DNA from: Planococcus sp. PAMC 21323
GTDB taxonomy: Bacteria > Bacillota > Bacilli > Bacillales_A > Planococcaceae
Assembly (NCBI RefSeq): GCF_000785555.1
Contig: NZ_CP009129.1
Span: 1,240,001 to 1,304,000 of the forward strand
Direction of reading: 5' to 3'
Length of the DNA stretch: 64,000 nt
Both the position numbers and the translations under genes were made by a program. Shown here piece after piece: positions 21,680 through 32,956 of this stretch. The notes under the pieces are model-generated. The model saw only the letters and a program-made list of their open reading frames with translations, had not been told where the DNA came from and made no database searches. The stretch's first letter is position 1. Each line of letters begins with the position of its first letter.

Positions 21680-22117
21680 ATGAGAGTAATTTTGCAACGC
21701 TCTAAACAAGCATCTGTGACAGTCGACGGTGAGACGACCGGCGCGATCGAGTCGGGTTACGTTTTGCTAGTTGGCATCACTCATGAAGATACAGAAAAAG
21801 ACGCCGACTATTTGGCTAGAAAAATTGCGCAACTTCGATTGTTTGAAGACGAAGAAGGCAAGATGAATCGTTCTATTCTCGAAAACGGTGGAGAAATTTT
21901 ATCAATTTCTCAGTTTACTTTGTATGGCGAAACTAAAAAAGGGCGACGCCCAAGCTTTGTCGCAGCAGCTCGTCCAGAAGTTGCGGAACCGCTCTGGCAA
22001 GCGTTTAACACAGCGCTCGAAAGTCATGGACTAGTTGTCGAAACCGGTATTTTTGGAGCCATGATGGACGTTCAGTTGGTCAATGACGGACCAGTGACGA
22101 TTATGTTGGAGTCTTAA
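21680..22117 (+). CDS. dtd: D-aminoacyl-tRNA deacylase
   Basis: 145-residue DTD, which hydrolyses D-aminoacyl-tRNAs (and Gly-tRNA-Ala). It has the [17 protein letters not shown] motif and a C-terminal segment ending [13 protein letters not shown], both diagnostic of the family. AAGGAGGC ribosome site; cotranscribed with relA as in other Bacillota. Confidence 0.97.
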   Translation: MRVILQRSKQASVTVDGETTGAIESGYVLLVGITHEDTEKDADYLARKIAQLRLFEDEEGKMNRSILENGGEILSISQFTLYGETKKGRRPSFVAAARPEVAEPLWQAFNTALESHGLVVETGIFGAMMDVQLVNDGPVTIMLES

Positions 22118-22130
22118 TCTCGTATGTGGA

Positions 22131-22169
22131 AAGAAGTACAAGGTGAATTCGCCTTGTGCTTCTTTTTTT
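22131..22169 (+). terminator. Intrinsic terminator after relA-dtd
   Basis: Long stem GAAGTACAAGG...CCTTGTGCTTC (one mismatch) and seven T. Confidence 0.9.
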
Positions 22170-22180
22170 GTTTGTTTATG

Positions 22181-22360
22181 CACGGTCAGCGGGGAATACG
22201 CACGGTCGACGAGAAATACGCGCGTTCGATGGGGAATACGCACGGTCGACGAGAAATACGCGCGGTCCGCAAAGAATATGCACGGTCAGCGGAGAATACG
22301 CACGTTCGGCGAGAAATACGCTTGGACCACAAGAAATACGAGCGCTACCCCCAAAAACCA
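22181..22360. repeat. 20-bp tandem repeat, eight units plus a decayed ninth
   Basis: Eight consecutive 20-bp units from 22181 to 22340 in perfect register, consensus CRCGGTCRRCGRGRAATACG; the ninth (22341-22360) is strongly decayed. Units are 60-95 percent alike, with GAATACG or GAAATACG at the end most conserved. The period is not a multiple of three, so spurious reading frames run through all phases. There are no spacers and no cas genes. The array lies between the dtd terminator and the terminator of the convergent amidase gene. Confidence 0.92.
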
Positions 22361-22370
22361 AAATTTGCAC

Positions 22371-22400
22371 AAAAAAGCACGGAGGAAAATTCCTCCGTGC
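22371..22400 (-). terminator. Intrinsic terminator of the amidase gene
   Basis: Stem GCACGGAGGA / TCCTCCGTGC with a short loop; on the minus strand it is followed by six T. It lies 8 bp after the stop codon. Confidence 0.9.
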
Positions 22401-22407
22401 GACAGTT

Positions 22408-23991
22408 CTACTCACTCAATTTAGCATCAAAGTAATTGATAATACCTGTGTAAAGACCAAGCGCCGCTTGTTCGCGGAACTGCTTGCTCGTTAACACGCG
22501 TTCTTCATTAAAATTGCTCAAGAAGCCAAGTTCAACAAGAACAGCAGGTTGCTTATTCTCACGGAGCACTAAGTAATTGCCATGTTGAACGCCGCGATCA
22601 TGCAATGTTAGCTTTTTACCAAGTTCTGCATTGAGATACTCAGCTAATTCTTTTTGATATTCATGTTGATAATAAGAAGTGAATCCTGAAATACTGCTAT
22701 CTTCGGTAGCGTCGTAATGAATGCTAATAAAAGCATCAGCTCCAGCTTGATGACTGCTAGATACACGCGTGCGGAGGTCGACATACGTATCAGATTGACG
22801 CGTCATGACTACTTCGGCTCCAGCTGCGTTAAGATGTTGAGACAAGATTTCTGCCGTTTTTAATGTTAGTTCTTTTTCTTGTGTTTTGAGGACGCCAACT
22901 GTGCCGCCATCGTTACCGCCGTGACCTGGGTCAAGGACGATCGTTAAGCCATTCAGTGTTCCTTTTTTGCGTACTGGTGTTTCACTTTGTTGCTTTTTAG
23001 TAAAGGCTTCTTCAGTCGATACAACCCATTCAGCGACAAAGGCCGTTTTACCGTCAGGCAATGAAACTTGGTACCAATCATCTTGCTTGGCAAGAACAGC
23101 TAATTTATCACCAGCATTGGCACGACTAGCAACTTCAGAAGAAGTGGTCGCTGCAGTTCGTAAATTTGTGCCATCTGTTAAAATAACGACAGATTCATTC
23201 AAGTCACTTTCGACTGTTTCTACAGTTTGATCCGATAATTGGCCGTGGAATGCGTAAACCCAACCGACTTTATCTTTTGGTAATTCGATTTCCACCCAGT
23301 TTCCTTTCATAGATAATACGGGGAGGACTTGTCCTTTGTGAACAGTGTCTTGAACTTTAGAGCTCAAATCCGGTTTTGAACGAACATTTAATGCATTTAC
23401 TGCTACTTCGAAAGAAGAAACTTTTGAAATAACCGCTTTTTTTTCTTCTTTCAAATCTTCTTCTGATTCGGTCTCGACAGGTGGTACGATTTCTTCAGAT
23501 TCCTCAGCAAAACTAATGTATTGTTTTGAAACAAACCCGCGAGAATTGCGGAAGTTGATTTCCACCCATTCTCCTGTGGTACTCACGACTTCCGCTTGAT
23601 CGCCAGCGTTCATTTTTGTTAAAACTGCTGCTGATAAATCAGGTTGCGAGCGAACATTCAATCCATTAACTGATGAAACTATGGTATTTCCAGATGTTTT
23701 TTCCGAATCTCCATCTGCAGTTGTTAGCCACGATGCGATCCAGCCTTCTTGACCATCCACTCGAACTTCTAGCCAGTCGCCTTGTTTTGAAACAACAGTT
23801 GCTGTTTGTCCTTGTTCCAAGTCACCCGTCACGCTATAAGAAAGCCCAGGACCTGATCGCACATTGACTGTCGTACCGGAAATTTCCACGGTGTCAGTGT
23901 CGGCGAAAGCGTGATTTTCAACAAGCAAAGGAAAGCTGGCAGCTATGAATAAAATAAATGAAATAAATGCAATTAACTTTTTGTGTTTCAT
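22408..23991 (-). CDS. yrvJ: Secreted N-acetylmuramoyl-L-alanine amidase with four SH3b domains
   Basis: 527-residue cell-wall hydrolase that cuts the bond between MurNAc and the stem peptide. It has a signal peptide (MKHKKLIAFISFILFIAASF, likely cleaved after HAFA near residue 30) and four bacterial SH3 repeats (about 36-90, 106-160, 195-250, 266-324), each with an NVRS or NLRT signature. The C-terminal Amidase_3 domain (about 349-521) has zinc ligands H357, E372, H425 and catalytic E487. B. subtilis yrvJ is in the same position beside dtd. The start at 23991 is chosen because it begins the signal peptide and follows GGGGGTGTGG; a longer reading adds 26 unlikely residues. Confidence 0.92.
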   Translation of the reverse strand: MKHKKLIAFISFILFIAASFPLLVENHAFADTDTVEISGTTVNVRSGPGLSYSVTGDLEQGQTATVVSKQGDWLEVRVDGQEGWIASWLTTADGDSEKTSGNTIVSSVNGLNVRSQPDLSAAVLTKMNAGDQAEVVSTTGEWVEINFRNSRGFVSKQYISFAEESEEIVPPVETESEEDLKEEKKAVISKVSSFEVAVNALNVRSKPDLSSKVQDTVHKGQVLPVLSMKGNWVEIELPKDKVGWVYAFHGQLSDQTVETVESDLNESVVILTDGTNLRTAATTSSEVASRANAGDKLAVLAKQDDWYQVSLPDGKTAFVAEWVVSTEEAFTKKQQSETPVRKKGTLNGLTIVLDPGHGGNDGGTVGVLKTQEKELTLKTAEILSQHLNAAGAEVVMTRQSDTYVDLRTRVSSSHQAGADAFISIHYDATEDSSISGFTSYYQHEYQKELAEYLNAELGKKLTLHDRGVQHGNYLVLRENKQPAVLVELGFLSNFNEERVLTSKQFREQAALGLYTGIINYFDAKLSE

Positions 23992-24056
23992 GCCACACCC
24001 CCTATAAAAACTTCTCTTCAATAGTATCAAAAAAAAGAGCGCTTGTGTCAAAAAGG

Positions 24057-24085
24057 TTGACAAGCACACGGTGAGTTATTAAGAT
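24057..24085 (+). promoter_or_regulatory. Candidate promoter of the hisS-aspS operon
   Basis: Perfect TTGACA at 24057-24062 and TAAGAT at 24080-24085 with a 17-bp spacer, just upstream of the T-box leader. The -10 is only a partial match. Confidence 0.55.
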
Positions 24086-24104
24086 TGATTTATTATACTT
24101 ATAT

Positions 24105-24370
24105 ATTTGCTGACGACGAAGAAAGTAATTGCATGAATTGGCTGAAAAGAGAGGGAAAGTCTCGGGCTGTAAACTTTCCTACAGACACCTGCGATGAATA
24201 ACACTTTTGAGGCTTTTTTCTGAAAAGCGCTTGCCGCTTATTAGGAAAAAACGGAACCGGCCGTTACCCGGAATGAGAGGATGCATTTTTCTGCATCAAC
24301 TAGGGTGGAACCGCGGAAGCTAATACAAGCTCTCGTCCCTTGCGTAAAGCAAGGGGCGGGAGCTTTTTTG
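24105..24370 (+). promoter_or_regulatory. T-box riboswitch controlling hisS-aspS
   Basis: tRNA-sensing leader. The T-box core AGGGTGGAACCGCGG is at 24302-24316. The terminator hairpin (AAGCTCTCGTCCCTTGC pairing with GCAAGGGGCGGGAGCTT, then T-run) spans about 24328-24368. Stem I lies around 24110-24215, with a likely specifier loop at ACAGACACC (24181-24189). GAC (Asp, 24184-24186) overlaps CAC (His, 24186-24188), fitting an operon encoding both synthetases. Uncharged cognate tRNA would stabilise the antiterminator and allow transcription. Confidence 0.9.
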
Positions 24371-24399
24371 TATGGAAAAATAAAGGAGTGAACCAAGAG

Positions 24400-25680
24400 A
24401 TGGCTATTCAAGCACCACGCGGCACATATGATGTGCTGCCCGACCAATCCGCAAAATGGCAAGAAGTTGAACAAAAAATTAATGAGTTGTGCAGACTTTA
24501 CCAATACAAAGAAATTCGCACACCCATTTTCGAACATACTGAGTTATTCCAGCGCGGTGTAGGTGACACGACAGACATCGTTCAAAAAGAAATGTATACA
24601 TTCCAAGACCGTGGAGAGCGTTCATTGACTCTACGTCCTGAAGGAACGGCATCAGTGGTTCGTTCTTATGTAGAAAATAAATTATTTGGTATGCCTGATC
24701 AACCGGTAAAATTATTTTATACTGGTCCCATGTTCCGGTATGAGCGTCCGCAAGCAGGGCGTATGCGCCAGTTTGTCCAATTCGGTGTAGAAGCCATCGG
24801 ATCTAAAGATCCAGCAATCGATGCTGAAGTTATTTCACTCGCAATGGAAGTTTATCGTTCGGTTGGCCTTAAGCAATTGCGTTTAGTTATCAATTCACTT
24901 GGTGACACAGAAAGCCGCATTGCGCATAAGGAAGCCTTGATCAAACATTTCGAACCAAGTATTAATGAGTTTTGTGACGACTGCCAAACACGTCTAGAGA
25001 AAAATCCATTGCGCATATTGGATTGTAAAGTAGATCGTAATCATCCGTTAATGGCAACTGCGCCATCACTTACGGATTATTTAAATGACGAATCACGTGC
25101 TTATTTCGACGAAGTGCAATCGTATCTTTCAAGCATGGATATCGAGTTTGTTGTAGATCCGAATTTAGTGCGAGGTCTAGATTATTATAACCACACAGCT
25201 TTTGAAATAATGAGTGATGCTGAAGGTTTTGGAGCAATTACGACCTTAGCTGGCGGTGGACGTTATAACGGACTTGTTGAAGATTTAGGTGGACCCGATT
25301 CACCAGGAATTGGTTTTGCAATGAGTATCGAGCGATTATTATTAGCGCTTGAAATGGAAAAAGTAGAGATTGGTCAGTCAAACAATTTAGAAGCTTACGT
25401 TGTTGCGATGGATGAATCGACAAAGAAAAAAGCATTTGCGGTAGTTCGTGACTTACGCGTAAATGGCATTTCAGCTGATATGGATTTTACTGGGCGTAAA
25501 GTAAAAGCGCAAATGAAATCTGCTGACCGTAAAGGAGCTGCATTTGTCATCGTTATCGGCGAAACAGAACTAGAAAGCGGCAAAGTAAAATTAAAAGAAA
25601 TGGCGACGGGTGAGCAACAGGAAATGTCATTCGAAGAAATCGCAGCAAGCATATTGAAAAAGAAATCATTGGAGGAATAA
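24400..25680 (+). CDS. hisS: Histidyl-tRNA synthetase
   Basis: 426-residue class II synthetase. It begins [14 protein letters not shown] and contains motif 2 ([20 protein letters not shown]), histidine A motif ([12 protein letters not shown]), motif 3 region ([15 protein letters not shown]) and the C-terminal anticodon-binding domain ([10 protein letters not shown] onward). The start ATG at 24400 has AAAGGAGTG upstream. It is followed by aspS after 2 bases, and both are governed by the T-box leader. Confidence 0.98.
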   Translation: MAIQAPRGTYDVLPDQSAKWQEVEQKINELCRLYQYKEIRTPIFEHTELFQRGVGDTTDIVQKEMYTFQDRGERSLTLRPEGTASVVRSYVENKLFGMPDQPVKLFYTGPMFRYERPQAGRMRQFVQFGVEAIGSKDPAIDAEVISLAMEVYRSVGLKQLRLVINSLGDTESRIAHKEALIKHFEPSINEFCDDCQTRLEKNPLRILDCKVDRNHPLMATAPSLTDYLNDESRAYFDEVQSYLSSMDIEFVVDPNLVRGLDYYNHTAFEIMSDAEGFGAITTLAGGGRYNGLVEDLGGPDSPGIGFAMSIERLLLALEMEKVEIGQSNNLEAYVVAMDESTKKKAFAVVRDLRVNGISADMDFTGRKVKAQMKSADRKGAAFVIVIGETELESGKVKLKEMATGEQQEMSFEEIAASILKKKSLEE

Positions 25681-25682
25681 CT

Positions 25683-27452
25683 ATGTCAAGAACGCATTAT
25701 TGTGGGGAAGTCAATGAAACGGTCATAGGGCAACGTGTCACATTAAAAGGGTGGGTACAAAAACGTCGTGACCTTGGCGGGTTAATTTTTGTGGACGTTC
25801 GCGACCGCTCTGGAATTGTTCAAGTTGTTTTCAATCCAGAAATTTCAAAAGAAGCTGCTGCAATTGGCGAATCGTTACGTAACGAGTTTGTTGTGCACAT
25901 TGATGGACTTGTAGTAGAGAGAGCGGCAGGCCAAATTAACGTGACGATGAAAACGGGTAAAATTGAAGTTCAAGTTGATCACGCAACGGTAATCAATGCT
26001 GCAAAAAACCCACCATTCGCAATCGAAGACAACACAGACGTTAGTGAAGATTTGCGCTTGAAATATCGTTATTTGGACTTGCGTCGTCCAGCGATGTACG
26101 AGACTTTCAAAATGCGTTCAGATGTGACCAAGTCGATTCGTCGCTTTTTAGATGAAGAAGGATTTATCGAAGTAGAAACGCCAATTTTGACGAAATCTAC
26201 ACCTGAAGGCGCACGCGATTATTTAGTACCTAGCCGTGTTCATGATGGAGAATTTTACGCTTTGCCACAATCACCGCAATTGTTCAAACAAATGTTGATG
26301 GTTTCTGGCTTTGATAAATATTACCAAATTGCACGTTGTTTCCGCGATGAGGATCTTCGCGCTGACCGTCAGCCAGAATTCACGCAAATAGATATGGAAA
26401 TGAGTTTCCAGTCGATGGAAGATATTATTGGCATGAACGAACGCCTTATGGTTCAAATGATGAAAGATGTGAAAAAAATCGACATCGAACCAACTTTCCA
26501 ACGCATGAGCTATACAGAAGCGATGGACCGTTTTGGTTCAGACAAACCAGACGTACGTTTTGGTTTAGAGTTAACGGATGTCTCGGATCTAGTAAAAGAT
26601 TCGGCATTTAAAGTATTTACAGGCGCCATTGAAAACGGCGGTCAAGTCAAATTGATCAACGTTAAAGGACAAGCGGCTAATTATTCTCGTAAAGATATTG
26701 ATGCGCTAGGTGCTTTTGCAGCAGTTTACGGGGCAAAAGGACTTGCTTGGTTGAAAGTGGAAGAAGAAGGCGTCAAAGGACCAATTGCTAAATTCTTCGA
26801 AGGCGAAGCAGCAACTGCGTTAACAGACCGTGCACAAGCAGAAGCAGGCGACTTATTATTGTTTGTTGCAGACAAGAAATCAGTAGTTGCAGATGCACTT
26901 GGCGCACTTCGATTGAAATTTGGTAAAGAATTAGGGTTGATAGACAACTCGGTGTATAAATTCCTATGGATCACAGACTGGCCATTGCTTGAATACGATG
27001 AAAAAGATGGTCGTTATTATGCAGCTCACCATCCATTCACAATGCCGTTTGAGGAAGACTTAGACAAACTAGCAACCGACCCACAAAGCGTTCGTGCGCA
27101 AGCCTATGACTTAGTGTTAAACGGTTATGAGCTAGGCGGGGGATCGGCACGAATCTATCGTCGTGAAATCCAAGAGCAAATGTTTGAAGTGCTTGGCTTT
27201 AGTAAAGAAGAAGCCAACGAACAATTCGGTTTCTTAATGGAAGCTTTCGAGTACGGAACTCCTCCGCATGGTGGAATTGCATTTGGATTAGATCGTCTTG
27301 TTATGTTACTAGCAGGGCGCACAAACTTACGTGATACAATCGCTTTCCCGAAAACGGCAAGTGCGAGTGATTTGCTGACAGCTGCGCCGAGTCCAGTTTC
27401 TAGCGCACAACTTGAGGAATTGAGCCTATCTTTAAACATTCAGAATAATTAA
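25683..27452 (+). CDS. aspS: Aspartyl-tRNA synthetase
   Basis: 589-residue bacterial-type class II synthetase. It has an N-terminal OB anticodon-binding domain ([23 protein letters not shown]), motif 1 near RYLDLRR and [11 protein letters not shown], motif 2 ([18 protein letters not shown]), the bacterial GAD insertion (about 300-420) and motif 3 ([15 protein letters not shown]). Ribosome site GGAGGAATA inside the hisS end. No terminator is seen before the 6S RNA gene downstream. Confidence 0.98.
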   Translation: MSRTHYCGEVNETVIGQRVTLKGWVQKRRDLGGLIFVDVRDRSGIVQVVFNPEISKEAAAIGESLRNEFVVHIDGLVVERAAGQINVTMKTGKIEVQVDHATVINAAKNPPFAIEDNTDVSEDLRLKYRYLDLRRPAMYETFKMRSDVTKSIRRFLDEEGFIEVETPILTKSTPEGARDYLVPSRVHDGEFYALPQSPQLFKQMLMVSGFDKYYQIARCFRDEDLRADRQPEFTQIDMEMSFQSMEDIIGMNERLMVQMMKDVKKIDIEPTFQRMSYTEAMDRFGSDKPDVRFGLELTDVSDLVKDSAFKVFTGAIENGGQVKLINVKGQAANYSRKDIDALGAFAAVYGAKGLAWLKVEEEGVKGPIAKFFEGEAATALTDRAQAEAGDLLLFVADKKSVVADALGALRLKFGKELGLIDNSVYKFLWITDWPLLEYDEKDGRYYAAHHPFTMPFEEDLDKLATDPQSVRAQAYDLVLNGYELGGGSARIYRREIQEQMFEVLGFSKEEANEQFGFLMEAFEYGTPPHGGIAFGLDRLVMLLAGRTNLRDTIAFPKTASASDLLTAAPSPVSSAQLEELSLSLNIQNN

Positions 27453-27472
27453 AAAGTAATAGTGTAAAAAGC

Positions 27473-27501
27473 TTGTTTATACAAAAAAGGTGTGCTAACA
27501 T
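27473..27501 (+). promoter_or_regulatory. Promoter of the 6S RNA gene
   Basis: TTGTTT at 27473-27478 and TAACAT at 27496-27501 with a 17-bp spacer, 8-11 bp before the expected RNA start. Confidence 0.65.
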
Positions 27502-27508
27502 AAGTTTA

Positions 27509-27700
27509 TAGAGAATCCTGATGTGTTCGTTTTAAGCAATTCGATTTTGACCCAACATTATGTCGTCGGGAGATCGCATTTTACCATGGCTAACATGCCT
27601 TAACGGGAAGTTATAAGTGGTGAAGAGGTCACCCACCTGCTTTCAGCGGGTTCAAACGATGCGCAACAACAAAGACGGCACGATTGGGATTCTTACTAAA
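27509..27700 (+). ncRNA. ssrS: 6S RNA
   Basis: Noncoding region of about 190 bases between aspS and tcdA, the location of B. subtilis 6S-1 RNA (bsrA, BS190). It shares the 5' segment TCCTGATGTG. Complementary ends (AGAATCC near 27512, GGGATTCT near 27686) close a long imperfect duplex with internal bulges, as in 6S RNA. 6S RNA mimics an open promoter, binds SigA-RNA polymerase and is released through product-RNA synthesis. Exact ends are estimated from promoter position and helix closure. Confidence 0.85.
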
Positions 27701-27712
27701 AAAATCATTTTT

Positions 27713-27748
27713 ATCCCTTAAACAATTTATTGTTTAAGGGATTTTTTA
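27713..27748 (+). terminator. Intrinsic terminator after 6S RNA
   Basis: Perfect 13-bp stem ATCCCTTAAACAA / TTGTTTAAGGGAT with a 4-base loop and a T-run. The -35 of the tcdA promoter lies within its 3' arm. Confidence 0.92.
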
Positions 27749-27758
27749 TGTGTATAAT
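27730..27758 (+). promoter_or_regulatory. Promoter of tcdA
   Basis: TTGTTT at 27730-27735 (inside the preceding terminator stem) and consensus TATAAT at 27753-27758, spacer 17 bp. Confidence 0.65.
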
Positions 27759-27797
27759 CCCTATTATGCGTATCAACTTTGAAAGGCAGTGGCTCTA

Positions 27798-28562
27798 ATG
27801 TTACATCAGTTCTCAAGAAACGAGTTAGCAGTAGGAAAAGAAGGAATCGATTTATTAAAAAATTCAACAGTGGCTATTCTAGGAATCGGAGGCGTTGGTT
27901 CATTCGCAGCTGAAGCATGTGCACGAAGTGGTGTAGGCACGATTATTCTAGTGGACAAGGATAACGTTGATATTACCAATATTAATCGTCAGCTTGTTGC
28001 CAATTTATCAACTGTTGGACAATCTAAAGCAGGTGTGATGAAAGATCGCATCGCCGACATCAATACCGAGTGTAAAGTTATTTCTTTGCATATGTTCTAT
28101 ACAGAAGAAACATGCGAAGAATTTTTCAGTTATAATCCCGATTATGTAATTGATGCATCGGATACGATGATTTATAAAGTTCATTTAATGGAAGAGTGTT
28201 ATAAACGTGGCATTAAAATTATTGCGAGTATGGGAGCGGCCAATAAAACCGATCCGACACGCTTTAAAATTGCCGATATTTCAAAAACACATACAGACCC
28301 GTTAGCGAAAATTATCCGTAAAAAATTACGCAAAAACGGCATTTACAAAGGTATTCCAGTTATTTTTTCAGATGAAAGTCCAATCATAGTACGCGAAGAC
28401 GTTGTTGACACGGTAGGTAAACCAGATGCCGCTATCCGCAAAGCACAAATGCCGCCGTCTTCGAATGCATTTACTCCTTCAGCAGTTGGTTTGATCGCTG
28501 CGAGCTGGGTTGTTAACGACATTACCAAATCCATTCCGATTTCACGTGTTCGAATGAATTAA
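27798..28562 (+). CDS. tcdA: TcdA, tRNA threonylcarbamoyladenosine dehydratase
   Basis: 254-residue E1-like enzyme (YrvM/CsdL) that cyclises t6A37 of ANN-decoding tRNAs to ct6A in an ATP-dependent reaction. The nucleotide-binding motif GIGGVGSFAAEACARSGVG, the DKDNVDITNINRQ segment and the DASDTMIYKVHL stretch are typical of the ThiF/E1 superfamily. ATG at 27798 is preferred over the GTG at 27789 because GAAAGGCAG sits 8 bp before it and MLHQFSRNEL matches the family start. Confidence 0.95.
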   Translation: MLHQFSRNELAVGKEGIDLLKNSTVAILGIGGVGSFAAEACARSGVGTIILVDKDNVDITNINRQLVANLSTVGQSKAGVMKDRIADINTECKVISLHMFYTEETCEEFFSYNPDYVIDASDTMIYKVHLMEECYKRGIKIIASMGAANKTDPTRFKIADISKTHTDPLAKIIRKKLRKNGIYKGIPVIFSDESPIIVREDVVDTVGKPDAAIRKAQMPPSSNAFTPSAVGLIAASWVVNDITKSIPISRVRMN

Positions 28563-28569
28563 TTCGCAG

Positions 28570-28595
28570 CCGGCTCTTTTCATGAGCCGGTTTTT
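28570..28595 (+). terminator. Intrinsic terminator after tcdA
   Basis: CCGGCTC / GAGCCGG stem and five T. Confidence 0.92.
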
Positions 28596-28615
28596 CTATG
28601 TAATTTAATAGAAAA

Positions 28616-28655
28616 TGAAAAAGCCATTTCCCATTTAGGAAACAGCTTTTTATTT
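28616..28655 (-). terminator. Intrinsic terminator after rarA
   Basis: On the minus strand AAAAGCTGTTTCC pairs with GGGAAATGGCTTTTT around a TAAAT loop, ending in a T-run. Confidence 0.85.
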
Positions 28656-28683
28656 TAGTACGTTTATAATTTTTCACATACTG

Positions 28684-29973
28684 CTATTTTTTATTTTTAC
28701 GGAAGCTTTTTAGCTTTTCATAAATTCCAGCAAATTTCTTTTCTTCACCAGCAATGACTGGTTTGTAAAACTCAGCTTTTTTAACTTCTTTCGGTAAATA
28801 ATCTTGATCGGCCCAGCCGCCAAATGAACCAATTGGTGTGTCGTGTGGGTAGCGGTAGCCACCATGTCCAAGCTCTGTGCTTCCAGCGTAATGCGTATCA
28901 CGCAAATGCATTGGAATATCACCGACTTCGCCTTTGTTAATGGCGCTAGTCGCGGCATCAATCGCTTTATAGGCAGAATTGGATTTTTCAGAAAGACACA
29001 TTTCAGCTACTGCTTGTGCAAGGGGAATGCGAGCTTCTGGCAGACCAAGACGATCAGCTGCTTGGCACGCTGCAAGAACATGGCTACCCACTGCTGGATT
29101 GGCAAGTCCAATGTCTTCATAAGCCATAACAAGTAAACGTCTTGTAACAGCCGTTAAGTCTCCATTCTCAAGCAAGTGCGCCAAATAATACATCGCGGCA
29201 TTGACGTCGCTACCACGCACTGATTTCTGCAAAGCAGAAAGTAAGTTAAAAAAATGAGATCCTTTTTTATCGCCAAACACACCAACGCGTTTGATCATTT
29301 GCTCAACCATTTGATCTTCAACAATAAATTTCCCATTAATTTCGTCAGACGCGATGACAATCGACTCTAGCATCGTCAATGCTTTTCTGGCGTCACCGTT
29401 TGTGCCTTCTGCAATACGCTCTACTTGCTTTTCAGAAATCTCGATTTGTTCATTGCCAAGTCCCCGTTTGGGTTCGTTTAAGGCAGTGTTTAAAAGTTGC
29501 ACAATGTCTTCGTGAGATAATCGTTTTAACTGTTTGATTTCACCGCAACGCGAACGGATCGCGGGATTCACGTCGTGAAATGGATTTTCAGTCGTCGCAC
29601 CAATTAAGACAATGGATCCGCTCTCAACGTGCGGTAGGAGTGCATCTTGTTGTAATTTATTAAAGCGATGGATTTCATCAAGAAATAACAGCACTTTACC
29701 AGTCATCCGAGCTTCTTTAACAACTTCTTCGACATCTTTCTTGCCAGAAGTTGTGGCATTCAAAGCGATAAAAGGTAAATTTGAGGTCCCTGCGATAGCG
29801 TGAGCAATGGAAGTTTTACCAATTCCAGGTTCACCATACAACAGCATCGACGGAACATGACCGTTGCTAATCATTTTATATAAAGCGGTATGCGGTCCAA
29901 TTACGTCTTTTTGTCCAACGACTTCATCGATGGTTCGAGGTCGCATACGAAAAGCTAGAGGTTCATTGTGCAT
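28684..29973 (-). CDS. rarA: RarA (MgsA) replication-associated AAA+ ATPase
   Basis: 429-residue AAA+ protein acting at stalled replication forks. It has Walker A GEPGIGKTS, Walker B LFLDEIHRFNK, sensor 1 IGATTENPFHDVNPAI, and the C-terminal tetramerisation domain with LPEARIPLAQAVAEMCLS and the YPHDTPIGSFGGWADQDYLP signature. The start at 29973 (MHNEPLAFRMRPRTIDEVVGQ) follows AAAGGAG; the longer reading adds 20 residues with no family similarity. It is divergent from cymR. Confidence 0.96.
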   Translation of the reverse strand: MHNEPLAFRMRPRTIDEVVGQKDVIGPHTALYKMISNGHVPSMLLYGEPGIGKTSIAHAIAGTSNLPFIALNATTSGKKDVEEVVKEARMTGKVLLFLDEIHRFNKLQQDALLPHVESGSIVLIGATTENPFHDVNPAIRSRCGEIKQLKRLSHEDIVQLLNTALNEPKRGLGNEQIEISEKQVERIAEGTNGDARKALTMLESIVIASDEINGKFIVEDQMVEQMIKRVGVFGDKKGSHFFNLLSALQKSVRGSDVNAAMYYLAHLLENGDLTAVTRRLLVMAYEDIGLANPAVGSHVLAACQAADRLGLPEARIPLAQAVAEMCLSEKSNSAYKAIDAATSAINKGEVGDIPMHLRDTHYAGSTELGHGGYRYPHDTPIGSFGGWADQDYLPKEVKKAEFYKPVIAGEEKKFAGIYEKLKSFRKNKK

Positions 29974-30142
29974 AAAAAAACTCCTTTCGTACATTCGTTC
30001 TATTAGTATAGCGGTTGAAGTTTCAAAAGTCATTGCAAGTCCATTTGAGTCGAATTATGATATACTGTTTTGAAGAATAAAGGTAGATAAACCGGCGATT
30101 TTATGATGTATTATTAGCATTATTCTGTTAAATGTCGCTTCT

Positions 30143-30199
30143 CAAACTAGCAACGTTTTTCCATAAGAGTCGCAACTAGTTTGTTCCATAACGTATATT
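30143..30199 (+). promoter_or_regulatory. Repeat-containing regulatory region upstream of cymR
   Basis: An inverted repeat CAAACTAG (30143-30150) / CTAGTTTG (30176-30183) and a direct repeat TTCCATAA (30159-30166 and 30184-30191, 25 bp apart) precede a possible -10 TATATT at 30194-30199. They may be operator sites; no binding protein can be assigned from sequence alone. Confidence 0.45.
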
Positions 30200-30248
30200 A
30201 GCAAACAAAGTCAAAATTAATTTAAATCATTAACTTAGAGGTGTACTC

Positions 30249-30665
30249 ATGAAAATTTCAACCAAAGGCCGTTACGGTCTAACAATTATGATCGATCTTG
30301 GAAAACATTACGGAGAAGGCCCGTTGCCGCTACGCAAAATTGCGGCTGAAAATGAGCTTTCTGAAGCTTATTTAGAGCAATTAGTAGGCCCGTTGCGAAA
30401 TTCGGGATTAGTGAAGAGTGTCCGCGGGGCATATGGCGGCTACATGCTGGCGCGCCACCCAAGAGATATTTCCGCTGGAGACGTGATTCGTGTTCTTGAA
30501 GGACCGATTCAGCCAGTTGAAGGCATCGAAGATGAAAAGCAACCTCAGCGAGAGCTATGGGTGCGCATTCGCGATGCTGTGAAAAATGTTTTAGATACGA
30601 CCACAATCGAAGATTTAGCAAACGCTGAAAACGATGAAACTGATAACTATATGTATTATATATAA
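30249..30665 (+). CDS. cymR: CymR, Rrf2-family repressor of cysteine metabolism
   Basis: 138-residue Rrf2 regulator (MKISTKGRYGLTIMIDLGKHYG). The winged helix recognition region is PLPLRKIAAENELSEAYLEQLVGPLRNSGLVKSVRGAYGGYML. The protein contains no cysteine at all, so it cannot hold the Fe-S cluster of IscR; this matches CymR, which senses cysteine through complex formation with CysK. It is 14 bp upstream of iscS, as in B. subtilis (yrzC-yrvO). Confidence 0.92.
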   Translation: MKISTKGRYGLTIMIDLGKHYGEGPLPLRKIAAENELSEAYLEQLVGPLRNSGLVKSVRGAYGGYMLARHPRDISAGDVIRVLEGPIQPVEGIEDEKQPQRELWVRIRDAVKNVLDTTTIEDLANAENDETDNYMYYI

Positions 30666-30679
30666 GGAGTTAAAAAATC

Positions 30680-32942
<2,263 letters not shown>

Positions 32943-32956
32943 TGGGAGAGACAGCA

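Noticed and set aside
22181-22340. CRISPR array
   Set aside because: Units are directly contiguous with no unique spacers, are degenerate, and no cas genes are nearby.
22124-22494. Several overlapping open frames across the 20-bp repeat array on both strands
   Set aside because: They arise because the repeat lacks stop codons in any phase; one reading runs into the terminator and end of the amidase gene. No ribosome sites.
27509-27700. SRP RNA or tmRNA as identity of the aspS-tcdA noncoding RNA
   Set aside because: No tRNA-like ends for tmRNA and no GGAA/GNAR-type SRP helix 8 is evident; location and closing helix fit 6S RNA.
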